Source: Natronococcus sp. AD-5
GTDB lineage: Archaea > Halobacteriota > Halobacteria > Halobacteriales > Natrialbaceae
NCBI RefSeq assembly: GCF_030734285.1
Contig: NZ_CP132294.1
Coordinates: 434,001 to 498,000 of the forward strand
Direction: 5' to 3'
DNA: 64,000 bases
Shown here piece by piece: positions 42,025 to 50,540 of this stretch. A program made the position numbers and the translations under genes. The stretch's first letter is position 1; the number at the start of each line of letters is the position of its first letter. Below the pieces are notes generated by a model. That model was not told the DNA's origin. It saw nothing but the letters and a program-made list of their open reading frames with translations, and did no database searches.

Positions 42025-44067
42025 ATGGAAGGGCTATTCGACTACGCTCCGGCGATCGCGTTGTTCCCGCTTGCGGCGTTCGTCATCGCCCTCGCCTTCG
42101 GCAACTATCTGCCGAAGAAGGGGGCGATCCCGGGCATCGTCGCGACGGGCGGCTCGCTGCTGCTCTCGCTCGCGATGCTCGCGGCCGTCGCAGGTGGTGA
42201 GGAAGGGTACTATCACGAGACGCTGTACACGTGGGCGGCCGGTAACGCCGCCAGCGAGGTCGGCCCCGAGGGGATCGAGTTCACGTTCGGGATCCTGATC
42301 GATCCGCTCGCGGCGCTGATGCTGGTGATCGTCTCGCTGATCGCGTTCCTCGTGCACGTCTTCAGTCTCGGCTACATGAACGCCGAAGGGGAGACCGGGC
42401 TGCCGCGGTACTACGCCGGCCTCGGCCTCTTTACCTTCAGCATGCTCGCGTTCGTCTACGCGGACAACCTGCTGATGGCGTTCATGTTCTTCGAGCTCGT
42501 GGGCCTGTGTTCGTTCCTGCTGATCGGCTTCTGGTTCCGCACTCGATCGGCACCCTCGGCCGCGAAGAAGGCGTTCCTCGTCACCCGCTTCGGTGACTAC
42601 TTCTTCCTGATCGGGGTCGTCGCCATCGCGGCGACGTTCGGCACGCTCCAGTTCGCGGGCGACGGCTCGTTCGTCGCGGCGGGCGAGGCGGCCATCGACG
42701 GTAACGAGCAACTGTTCGGCTTCGGCGCCCAGACCTGGGTGACGATCACCGGACTGCTGGTACTGGGCGGCGTCATCGGCAAGTCCGCGCAGTTCCCGCT
42801 GCACACCTGGCTGCCGGACGCCATGGAGGGTCCGACCACCGTCTCCGCGCTCATTCACGCGGCGACGATGGTCGCGGCCGGCGTCTACCTGGTCGCCCGG
42901 ATGTTCGGCTACTACGCGCTCAGCCCGACGGCGCTCGCGATCATCGCGTTCGTCGGCGGCTTTACGGCCCTGTTCGCGGCGACGATGGGCGTCGTCAAGG
43001 ACGACATCAAGCAGGTGCTGGCGTACTCGACGATCAGCCAGTACGGCTACATGATGCTCGGACTGGGCGTCGGCGGCTACGTCGCCGGGGTCTTCCACCT
43101 GATGAACCACGCCTTCTTCAAGGCGCTGCTGTTCCTCGGCGCCGGTGCCGTCATCATCCTGATGCACCACGAGCAGAACATGTGGAAGATGGGCGGCCTG
43201 AAGGAGAAGGCGCCGGTCACCTACTACACGTTCCTCGCCGGCGCGCTCGCGCTCGCGGGGATCGTCCCGTTCTCGGGCTTCTGGTCGAAAGACGAGGTCC
43301 TCTACGACGCGCTGATCGTCGGCCTCGAGCAACCGGTGATCCTCGCGGCCTACGCGATGGGGCTCGTCGCCGTCTTCTTCACCGGCTTCTACACGTTCCG
43401 GATGGTCTTCCTGACCTTCCACGGCGAACCGCGCACGGAGACGGCCGAGGATCCGCACCCGGTCGGGTGGTCGATCAAGGTGCCGCTGCTCGTCCTCGGC
43501 GTCCTCGCGACGGTGGCCGGCCTCGCGAACCTCGCCCCGGTCGCCAAACTCACCGGAGCCGAGATCGCGTTCCTCGAGTTCTGGCTCGACGGCGAGTACG
43601 GCGGCCTCGAGGGGCTGACCTACCACGACTACCACGAGACGGTTCCGTTCGAGGAGGGGTACGTCGGCTCCGATACGGCCACCATGCTGCTCGGCGCGGG
43701 GCTCTCGCTCGGACTGGCGCTCGCCGGCGCGTTCGCGGCGCACACGCTCTACAACGTGCCCGAACCCGAGCGCCACACCGAGAAACTCGGCGGCGCCTAC
43801 GACGTCCTGCGGAGCAACTACTACCAGGACGAGTACCAGGTCTGGCTCGCCGAGGGACTGACGCTGCCGCTGGCTCGAGCGGCCGACCGCTTCGACCAGA
43901 CGGTCATCGACGGCGCCGTCGACGGCGTGTCGACGGCCAGCCTGTTCGGTAGCGACCGGGTCAAGCGGATTCAGACGGGTATCGTAACCAACTACGCGGC
44001 GTTACTGGTGACCGGGTTCATCGCCTTACTGATCGTGTTCGGGATCCTCGGAGGCTGGTTCGTATGA
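42025..44067 (+). CDS. nuoL: Complex I subunit L (antiporter-like)
   Basis: A 680-residue antiporter-like subunit (Nqo12/ND5) with 15-16 helices. Key charged residues are readable: the glutamate in LLMAFMFFELVGLCSFLLIG, the lysine in GVIGKSAQFPLHTWLPDAMEGPT and the lysine in MGVVKDDIKQVLAYST. The C-terminal part (about residues 570-680) contains the lateral helix region and ends AALLVTGFIALLIVFGILGG. Proton translocation is the expected role. It overlaps nuoM by four bases. Confidence 0.95.
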   Translation: MEGLFDYAPAIALFPLAAFVIALAFGNYLPKKGAIPGIVATGGSLLLSLAMLAAVAGGEEGYYHETLYTWAAGNAASEVGPEGIEFTFGILIDPLAALMLVIVSLIAFLVHVFSLGYMNAEGETGLPRYYAGLGLFTFSMLAFVYADNLLMAFMFFELVGLCSFLLIGFWFRTRSAPSAAKKAFLVTRFGDYFFLIGVVAIAATFGTLQFAGDGSFVAAGEAAIDGNEQLFGFGAQTWVTITGLLVLGGVIGKSAQFPLHTWLPDAMEGPTTVSALIHAATMVAAGVYLVARMFGYYALSPTALAIIAFVGGFTALFAATMGVVKDDIKQVLAYSTISQYGYMMLGLGVGGYVAGVFHLMNHAFFKALLFLGAGAVIILMHHEQNMWKMGGLKEKAPVTYYTFLAGALALAGIVPFSGFWSKDEVLYDALIVGLEQPVILAAYAMGLVAVFFTGFYTFRMVFLTFHGEPRTETAEDPHPVGWSIKVPLLVLGVLATVAGLANLAPVAKLTGAEIAFLEFWLDGEYGGLEGLTYHDYHETVPFEEGYVGSDTATMLLGAGLSLGLALAGAFAAHTLYNVPEPERHTEKLGGAYDVLRSNYYQDEYQVWLAEGLTLPLARAADRFDQTVIDGAVDGVSTASLFGSDRVKRIQTGIVTNYAALLVTGFIALLIVFGILGGWFV

Positions 44068-45593
44068 TGATCGAAGCGCTACTCGCGGTCGCACTGGTGG
44101 GCGCGCTGGTGACGTTCCTCGCGCCGAATCGTATCGCCGGTAAACTGGCGTTCGCCATCAGCCTGATACCCGCGGCGATCAGCCTGTGGCTGTTCGCGGC
44201 GTTCGACGGCAGCGGGAACGCCTTGCTCGACGGCGAACTCGCCTTCGAGTCCCGGGCCGAGTGGATTCAACTCGGCGACTATACGATCTCGTGGTTCGTC
44301 GGTCTCGACGGGATCAGCCTCCCGCTGGTCGTCATGACCGCGGTGCTCACGACGCTCGCGATCATGAGTTCGTGGACGCCGATCGACGAGCGCGAGTCGC
44401 AGTTCTACGGCCTCCTGCTGTTCATCGAGGCGAACCTGATCGGCGTCTTCGCGGCGCTCGACTTCTTCGTCTGGTTCATCTTCTGGGAGGCCGTCCTGAT
44501 CCCGATGTACCTGCTGATCGGCGTCTGGGGCGGCCCGCGCCGGAAGTACGCGGCGATCAAGTTCTTCGTCTACACGAACGTGGCGTCGCTGCTGATGTTC
44601 GGTGCGTTCATCGCGCTCGTGTTCGGCCTCGGCGACGGCGTCACGAGCTTCGCGCTGCCCGAAATCGCGACGGCGATGACCGGGGGCGGACCCGAAGGCT
44701 TCGCGGGCGTCGGCGGCTCGACGCTCGCCTCGCTGGTCTTTATCGCGATGTTCCTCGGGTTCGCGGTGAAGGTTCCCGTGGTTCCGTTCCACACCTGGTT
44801 GCCCGACGCTCACGTCGAGGCGCCGACGCCGGCGTCGGTACTGCTGGCGGGCGTCCTGCTGAAGATGGGGACCTACGCCCTGCTCCGGTTTAACTTCACG
44901 ATGTTCCCGGAACAGGTCGCGACCTACGCGGTGCCGATCGCGGCGATCGCCGTCATCAGCGTCATCTACGGCGCGATGCTCGCGCTCGCCCAGACGGACC
45001 TGAAGCGGATCGTCGCCTACTCCTCCGTCTCGTCGATGGGCTACGTCATCCTCGGACTGATCGCCTACACCCAGTTCGGGGTCGGCGGCGCGACCTTCCA
45101 GATGGTCAGCCACGGGCTGATCTCCGGGCTGATGTTCATGGCCGTCGGCGTCATCTACAACGCGACGCACACCCGGATGGTGACGGACATGTCCGGGATA
45201 GCGGACCGGATGCCGGTCGCGGTCGGCATCCTCGTCGCCGGCGCGTTCGGCTACATGGGGCTGCCGCTGATGAGCGGGTTCTTCGGCGAGTTCACGATCT
45301 TTTTCGGATCCTTCGGCTCCGAACAGCTTCCGTACTCGCAGGTGTTCACCCCGCTGGCGATGTTCGGCATCGTCATCGTCGCCGGCTACCTGCTGTTCGC
45401 GCTCCAGCGCACCGTCTTCGGACCGTATCACCTGGAAACCGACTACGAAGTGGGCCGCGCGCCGCTGCACGACATCGCACCGATGTTCGTGCTGCTGGGA
45501 CTGATCATCCTCCTCGGCGTGGCGCCCGACCTGATCTTCGAGATGATTACCGACGCAGTCGATCCGATCCTGCGGAACGGAGGTGAACCGTAA
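44064..45593 (+). CDS. nuoM: Complex I subunit M (antiporter-like)
   Basis: A 509-residue subunit (Nqo13/ND4) with about 14 helices. Conserved parts are FVWFIFWEAVLIPMYLLIG (Glu in helix 5), FAVKVPVVPFHTWLPDAHVEAPT and LAQTDLKRIVAYSSVSSMGY. ATG at 44064 or 44067. Its TAA stop and the nuoN ATG share one base (TAATG at 45591-45595). Confidence 0.95.
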   Translation: MMIEALLAVALVGALVTFLAPNRIAGKLAFAISLIPAAISLWLFAAFDGSGNALLDGELAFESRAEWIQLGDYTISWFVGLDGISLPLVVMTAVLTTLAIMSSWTPIDERESQFYGLLLFIEANLIGVFAALDFFVWFIFWEAVLIPMYLLIGVWGGPRRKYAAIKFFVYTNVASLLMFGAFIALVFGLGDGVTSFALPEIATAMTGGGPEGFAGVGGSTLASLVFIAMFLGFAVKVPVVPFHTWLPDAHVEAPTPASVLLAGVLLKMGTYALLRFNFTMFPEQVATYAVPIAAIAVISVIYGAMLALAQTDLKRIVAYSSVSSMGYVILGLIAYTQFGVGGATFQMVSHGLISGLMFMAVGVIYNATHTRMVTDMSGIADRMPVAVGILVAGAFGYMGLPLMSGFFGEFTIFFGSFGSEQLPYSQVFTPLAMFGIVIVAGYLLFALQRTVFGPYHLETDYEVGRAPLHDIAPMFVLLGLIILLGVAPDLIFEMITDAVDPILRNGGEP

Positions 45594-47122
45594 TGGCGGT
45601 GTTCGAACTGCCCGAGTGGGCCGCGCTCGCGCCGGTGTTGATCCTCGTCGCGACGGCACTGGTGCTGTTCGTCTTCGACAGCATCACCCCGCGGACGACC
45701 AACCGGTCGCTGCTCGCCGGGACGTCGGCGATCGGTTCGCTGGCCGCCCTCGGCGTCGCCGTCTGGTTCATGCTGGCCGGCGTCGGCAGGCCGTCGATAA
45801 ACGGCGGCCGCGGCGTCGTCGAACTGTTCGGCGGCCAGTTCGTCGTCGACCAGATGGCGCTTTACTTCGTCATCGTCGTCGCCGTCGTCACCGCGCTCGT
45901 CGCGGTGGCGAGCTACGACTACATGGAGGATCACGCCTACCAGGCCGAGTACTACTCGCTGGTCATGCTCGCGGCGACGGGGATGGCCTCGATGGCCGCC
46001 GCCAATAGTTTGGTAACGATCTTCATCGCGCTCGAGCTGGCCAGCCTCCCCTCGTACGCGCTCGTCTCCATCCTGAAGGACAATCGCGGCAGCGTCGAGG
46101 CCGGCCTGAAGTACTTCCTGATCGGCGCGCTCTCGTCGGCGATCTTCGTCTACGGGGTCTCGCTGGTCTACGGCGCGACAGGCCACCTGCAACTCGACGC
46201 GATCGCCGAGAACCTCGAGGGCGCCGACGGTTACGGCGGCCTGCTCGGCCTCGGCATCCTGATGATGATCGGCGGCTTCGCGTTCAAGACCGCGAGCGTT
46301 CCGTTCCACTTCTGGGCGCCGGAGGCCTACGAGGGCGCGCCGGCGCCGATCTCGGCGTTCCTGTCGTCGGCCTCGAAGGCCGCCGGTTTCGTGATCACGT
46401 TCCGCGTGTTCACGACGGCGTTCCCGCTCGAGACGACGACGGCGCTGATCGGCGTCGACTGGACGCTCGCGTTCGTCATCCTCGCGATCGTCACGATGAC
46501 GCTCGGGAACTTCGCCGCGGCGACCCAGGACAACGTTAAGCGGATGCTGGCGTACTCGTCGATCGGCCACGCCGGCTACGCGCTGATCGGTCTCGCCGGG
46601 CTCTCCGCCGACGGCGGCGAGCTCGTGATGGGCGCGGCGATGATGCACCTGCTGGTCTACGGCTTCATGAATACGGGTGCGTTCATGTTCGTCGCGCTCG
46701 CGGAGTACTGGGGCGTCGGCCGAACGTTCGAGGACTACAACGGGCTCGCGAACCAGGCTCCGGTGGCCTGCGTCGCGCTCGGAATCTTCATGTTCAGTCT
46801 CGCCGGGATCCCGCCGCTCGGCGGCTTCTGGAGCAAGTTCTTCCTCTTTACCAGCGCGATCGAGGCGGCGTCGGCGAACGGCGCGATGCTCGTCGTCGCC
46901 GCGGCGCTCGTGGTCAACAGCGCGCTCTCGCTGTACTACTACGCCCGGCTGGTGAAAGCGGTCTGGATCGAGGATCCCGTCGCCGAGCGGGACGCGCTCG
47001 CACAGCCGACGGGACTCTACGCGGCGATCGTCTTCGCCGCCGTCCTGACCGTCGTCGCGCTGCCGGTCTTCGGCCCGATCGCCGACGCGGCCCTCGACGC
47101 GGCGGCCGTGGTCATCAACTGA
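45593..47122 (+). CDS. nuoN: Complex I subunit N (antiporter-like)
   Basis: A 509-residue subunit (Nqo14/ND2). Conserved charged segments are FIALELASLPSYALVSI, GFAFKTASVPFHFWAPEAYEGAPAP and TQDNVKRMLAYSSIGHAGYA. The C-terminus ends in a hydrophobic helix (ALPVFGPIADAALDAAAVVI). It is the last nuo gene. No nuoE, F or G lies before or after the operon in this window. Confidence 0.95.
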   Translation: MAVFELPEWAALAPVLILVATALVLFVFDSITPRTTNRSLLAGTSAIGSLAALGVAVWFMLAGVGRPSINGGRGVVELFGGQFVVDQMALYFVIVVAVVTALVAVASYDYMEDHAYQAEYYSLVMLAATGMASMAAANSLVTIFIALELASLPSYALVSILKDNRGSVEAGLKYFLIGALSSAIFVYGVSLVYGATGHLQLDAIAENLEGADGYGGLLGLGILMMIGGFAFKTASVPFHFWAPEAYEGAPAPISAFLSSASKAAGFVITFRVFTTAFPLETTTALIGVDWTLAFVILAIVTMTLGNFAAATQDNVKRMLAYSSIGHAGYALIGLAGLSADGGELVMGAAMMHLLVYGFMNTGAFMFVALAEYWGVGRTFEDYNGLANQAPVACVALGIFMFSLAGIPPLGGFWSKFFLFTSAIEAASANGAMLVVAAALVVNSALSLYYYARLVKAVWIEDPVAERDALAQPTGLYAAIVFAAVLTVVALPVFGPIADAALDAAAVVIN

Positions 47123-47252
47123 GACGGGCGATCGGAACCATTTCGGGGTTCAGACCGCTCGTTCGGTCGAAACCCCATCGTCGACTTCCGGTCGGTCGCG
47201 CGGGTCGGCCAAGCCGGTAGTTTTTACCCGTCGGGGTTGCAAGCCGCGGTAT

Positions 47253-48746
47253 ATGGTTTTCCGGCTCGTACTCGGGTGCGGAACCGTCGGCCGGCAGGTC
47301 GCCGAGCGGCTTCCCGAGTACGACGGGCGGCTGCTGGTCATCACGGAGAACGAGAACAACGTCGAGACGCTTCGCGACGAGAGCATCCCGGCTCGCCACT
47401 CGGATCCGACGGATCTCGCGGTGCTCGAGAACGTCGAGACGCCCGACGTCGTCCTCGTCGCCAGCGACCGAACCGACTGCAACCGACTCGCGCTCGAGCG
47501 CGCCCGAATACAGTTCCCGAACGCGTCGATCGTCGCGTATCTCGGCGGGAACCCGACGCCGGCCGATCGCGAGGCGTTCGACGAGCGCGCGGATCACGTC
47601 GTCGACGCCGAGCGGGCCATGATCGACGGCGTCCTCGCGGAGACGACGAGTTCGGCGGCGGAGTCCGCGCTCGAACTGCGACGACACCTACAGGGGATCG
47701 ACGGCCGGCTCGCGGTCGTGATGCACGACAACCCCGACCCCGACGCCATCGCGAGCGCCGTCGCCCTGACCGAGATCGCGGACTCGGTCGGCGTGCCGGC
47801 GGACGCCTGCTACTTCGGGGACATCTCACACCAGGAGAACCGGGCGATGGTTAACTTGCTCGACCTCGACCTGCGCAATCTCGACCCGACGGACTCGCTT
47901 TCGGAGTACGCGGCGTTCGCGCTGGTCGACCACTCCCGACCGGGGGTTAACGATCAGTTGTCCGAGGATCTCCGCGTCGATATCGTCATCGACCACCATC
48001 CGCCGCGCGGGCCGGTGGCGAGCGACTTCGTCGATCTGCGCGAACAGGCGGGGGCGACCAGTACCGTCCTCACCGAGTACGTCGACCAGTTCGAGTCCGC
48101 GTTCGACCGGGCGATCGCGACGGCGTTGCTGTACGGCATCCGGGTCGACACGAACGAGTTCACGCGGGAGGTCTCGGCGGCCGACTTCCGGGCCGCGTCG
48201 ACGCTCTGGCCGCACGTCGACACGGCCGTCCTCCGCCGGATCGAACAGCCGTCGCTCGAGGGCGACACCCTGGAGACGATCGCGCGAGCGATCAAGAACC
48301 GGGAACGGCGGGGTTCGGTCGCGGTCGCGAGCGTCGGCCAGATCGGCGACCGGGACGCCCTTCCGCAGGCGGCCGACCGCCTGCTCACGATGGACGGCGT
48401 CGAGACGACGCTCGTCTTCGGATTCATGGACGAGATGGTGTTCGTCTCCGCGCGCTCGCGGTCGAACGATATCGACCTCGGCGAGACGCTGCGGGACGCG
48501 TTCGACCAGATCGGGAGCGCGGGCGGCCACGCCGACATGGCGGGTGCACAGCTCGAGATCGGGATTCTCGGCAGCGCGGACGACGAGGAAGAGGTGGAGT
48601 CGATCGTCAGCGTCGTCGAGGAGGTGATCACGAACCGGTTCTTCGAGGCGATCGAGACGCAACCGGGAACGCCGGTCGGGACCTACACCCGGACCAGCGA
48701 GTGGCTGTTCACGCCGGACGGTACCGGTCCCGGCGAGCGTACCTGA
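47253..48746 (+). CDS. TrkA-N / DHH-DHHA1 phosphoesterase
   Basis: A 497-residue two-domain protein. Residues 1-120 are an RCK/TrkA-N Rossmann domain (LVLGCGTVGRQVAERLPEYD) that should bind NAD(H) or a nucleotide. From about 150 a DHH phosphoesterase follows, with the metal motifs MHDNPDPDAIAS, VDHSRPG and VIDHHPPRG. DHHA1 at the C-terminus has GSAGGHADMAGAQL. DHH-DHHA1 proteins cleave short RNA, pAp or cyclic dinucleotides; c-di-AMP is used in haloarchaea, so a nucleotide-regulated c-di-AMP phosphodiesterase is one option. The gene follows nuoN after 130 bp. Confidence 0.88.
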   Translation: MVFRLVLGCGTVGRQVAERLPEYDGRLLVITENENNVETLRDESIPARHSDPTDLAVLENVETPDVVLVASDRTDCNRLALERARIQFPNASIVAYLGGNPTPADREAFDERADHVVDAERAMIDGVLAETTSSAAESALELRRHLQGIDGRLAVVMHDNPDPDAIASAVALTEIADSVGVPADACYFGDISHQENRAMVNLLDLDLRNLDPTDSLSEYAAFALVDHSRPGVNDQLSEDLRVDIVIDHHPPRGPVASDFVDLREQAGATSTVLTEYVDQFESAFDRAIATALLYGIRVDTNEFTREVSAADFRAASTLWPHVDTAVLRRIEQPSLEGDTLETIARAIKNRERRGSVAVASVGQIGDRDALPQAADRLLTMDGVETTLVFGFMDEMVFVSARSRSNDIDLGETLRDAFDQIGSAGGHADMAGAQLEIGILGSADDEEEVESIVSVVEEVITNRFFEAIETQPGTPVGTYTRTSEWLFTPDGTGPGERT

Positions 48747-48796
48747 GGCGGTCGGCGGCGACAGCGCTTTTGCACTGGCGCGTCGTGTGGTTTCGT

Positions 48797-49603
48797 ATGG
48801 AGGTCGCGTCGGACAGGAGCAAACCCCAGGTCAAAGATTACATGACCCGCGACGTGGTGACGGTCTCGCCCGACACGATGGTCGGCGAGGTCGCGAGCCG
48901 AATCGCGGAGAGCGACAACCACAGCGGGTTTCCGGTCTGCGAGCGTCGCCGCGTGGAGGGGTTCATCAGCGCCCGCGATCTGCTGGTGGCCGACGACGAC
49001 GACCCGATCTTCAAGGTGATGACGACGGATCTGCTCGTCGCGCACCCGCAGATGAAGGTGACCGACGCCGCCCGCGTCATCCTGCGATCCGGCATCCAGA
49101 AGCTTCCCGTCGTCGACGACGCGGGGAACCTCGTCGGCATCATCTCGAACGCCGACGTGATCCGCAGCCAGATCGAACGCGCGACGCCCGAGAAGGTCGG
49201 CAAACTCGTTCGCACGCTCGAGCAGATCCACGACGTCGAGTTGCGCCAGGAGCGACGAACCGTCCCGCTTCGCGAGCTCACGCCGACCCAGGGTCGGGTC
49301 TACGCCGACGAACTCGAGGGCCGCCGGTACGAACTCGAGCACGGATTGGCCGAGCCGCTGGTCGTGATCGACAACGGCGGGGCGCTGTTGCTGGCCGACG
49401 GCCACCACCGCGTGCTCGCGGCCGACCGGCTGTCGATCGACGAGATGGACGCGTACGTGATCGTCATCGATCGCCCGATCGATCTCGGGATGGCCCGGAC
49501 GGCGGCGAAGGAGGGGTTAGCGCGGATCGACGACATCGAGGTCGTCGACTACGCGCGTCACCCGCTCGTCCAGACGACGAAGCGGCTGCAGTCCGAGAAG
49601 TGA
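48797..49603 (+). CDS. CBS-pair protein with ParB-like nuclease domain
   Basis: A 268-residue protein starting MEVASDRSKPQVKDYMTRDV at 48797. Two CBS motifs (about residues 10-65 and 75-130: VKDYMTRDVVTVSPDTMV; VMTTDLLVAHPQMKVTDA) should bind an adenine nucleotide. After a helix (PEKVGKLVRTLEQIHDVEL) the C-terminal half is a ParB/sulfiredoxin-like domain: VPLRELTPTQGRVYADEL and LLLADGHHRVLAADRL, where GHHR corresponds to the ParB GxxR box. The gene starts 50 bp after the DHH protein, probably in the same transcript, and both look nucleotide-responsive. Enzyme activity is unproven. Confidence 0.82.
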   Translation: MEVASDRSKPQVKDYMTRDVVTVSPDTMVGEVASRIAESDNHSGFPVCERRRVEGFISARDLLVADDDDPIFKVMTTDLLVAHPQMKVTDAARVILRSGIQKLPVVDDAGNLVGIISNADVIRSQIERATPEKVGKLVRTLEQIHDVELRQERRTVPLRELTPTQGRVYADELEGRRYELEHGLAEPLVVIDNGGALLLADGHHRVLAADRLSIDEMDAYVIVIDRPIDLGMARTAAKEGLARIDDIEVVDYARHPLVQTTKRLQSEK

Positions 49604-49755
49604 CGTCAGAGTAGCCGTCGAACGGCGGTGCCCGCCCGATCGCACAGCCGGCGTGCGGTCGGTGCGGAAACCGGTTCGGTCGTTACTGCGGAAGGGACGC
49701 TCCGTCCGGCTGACCACTGGTGAGCGTTTTCTACTTTCGGCGAGTACCCCGTTCG

Positions 49756-50493
49756 ATGACCGACGAGAGCCCAGCGCGCGTGCTCATCGCGGGAGCGAGC
49801 GGCGACACCGGGACGGAACTGCTGGCCGTGTTACGACCGACGGAGTTCACCGTCCGCGCGACGACGCGGTCGTACACGAACGTCGAACAGCTCCAGCGTC
49901 TCGGCGCCGACGAGGTCGTCGTCGCCGACTTCTTCAAATCCGGCGACTCGGTCGCGGCCGTCGAGGACTGCGATATCGTCTGCTGTGCGCTCGGCACGCC
50001 GCCGAGCTATCGTCACACCGTCGGCGGAAAGCTGGTGGACCGAACCGGCGTCAGCAACCTCCTGACGGCAGCGGTGAGCGAGGGCGTCTCGCACTTCGTC
50101 CACCAGAGCGCGATCGGCGTCGGCAGTTCGAAGGCGGGACTCCCGCTTCCGGCCAGACTCGTCATTCGGGGATCGTTGAAGGCGAAGCACGACGCCGAGA
50201 CCGCGATTCGCCGGTCGGAGATCGACTACACGATCGTTCGTCCCGGGAAACTCACGAACGAGCCCCCGAGCGGCGATATCGTCGTCGGCGAGGGCGGCGA
50301 CTCCGTCTCGGGATCGATCTCGCGAGCCGACGTCGCGCGGGTCATGGCCGCGGCTCCGTTTACCGGGGACGCGCGAAATCGGACGCTAGAGGTCGTGAAC
50401 CGCGGCGGTCTCTCCGGTCCGCCGAAGCGCGTCGTCGACGTCGACTGGGCGTTCGATCGCATCAACGCCGACCCGGATCGGATGCGCCTGTAA
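49756..50493 (+). CDS. Atypical SDR, NAD(P)H-binding protein
   Basis: A 245-residue protein starting MTDESPARVLIAGASGDTGT at 49756. The nucleotide-binding loop is GASGDTGTELL. CALGTPPSYRHTVGGKLVDR, FVHQSAIGVGSSK and TIVRPGKLTNEPP are typical of the NmrA/SDR-a5 group (YwnB, HSCARG-like). The usual SDR tyrosine-lysine pair is not conserved, so redox sensing or isomerase/epimerase-like chemistry is equally possible. It is a single gene before methylmalonyl-CoA mutase. Confidence 0.8.
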   Translation: MTDESPARVLIAGASGDTGTELLAVLRPTEFTVRATTRSYTNVEQLQRLGADEVVVADFFKSGDSVAAVEDCDIVCCALGTPPSYRHTVGGKLVDRTGVSNLLTAAVSEGVSHFVHQSAIGVGSSKAGLPLPARLVIRGSLKAKHDAETAIRRSEIDYTIVRPGKLTNEPPSGDIVVGEGGDSVSGSISRADVARVMAAAPFTGDARNRTLEVVNRGGLSGPPKRVVDVDWAFDRINADPDRMRL

Positions 50494-50505
50494 GCTCGCA
50501 CCCGG

Positions 50506-50520
50506 AATCCTTAATGGATT
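50506..50520 (+). promoter_or_regulatory. Promoter of the methylmalonyl-CoA mutase gene with inverted repeat
   Basis: AATCC-TTAAT-GGATT, 5-bp arms around 5 nt, is centred about 28 bp before the ATG at 50541, exactly where the TATA box should be. TTAAT is likely the box itself, so a dimeric protein bound to the arms would cover it. Confidence 0.45.
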
Positions 50521-50540
50521 GTCCGGCAAAAATTACGCTC

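Noticed and set aside
42034-43776. 580-codon minus-strand frame inside nuoL
   Set aside because: Antisense shadow; nuoL is unmistakable on the plus strand.
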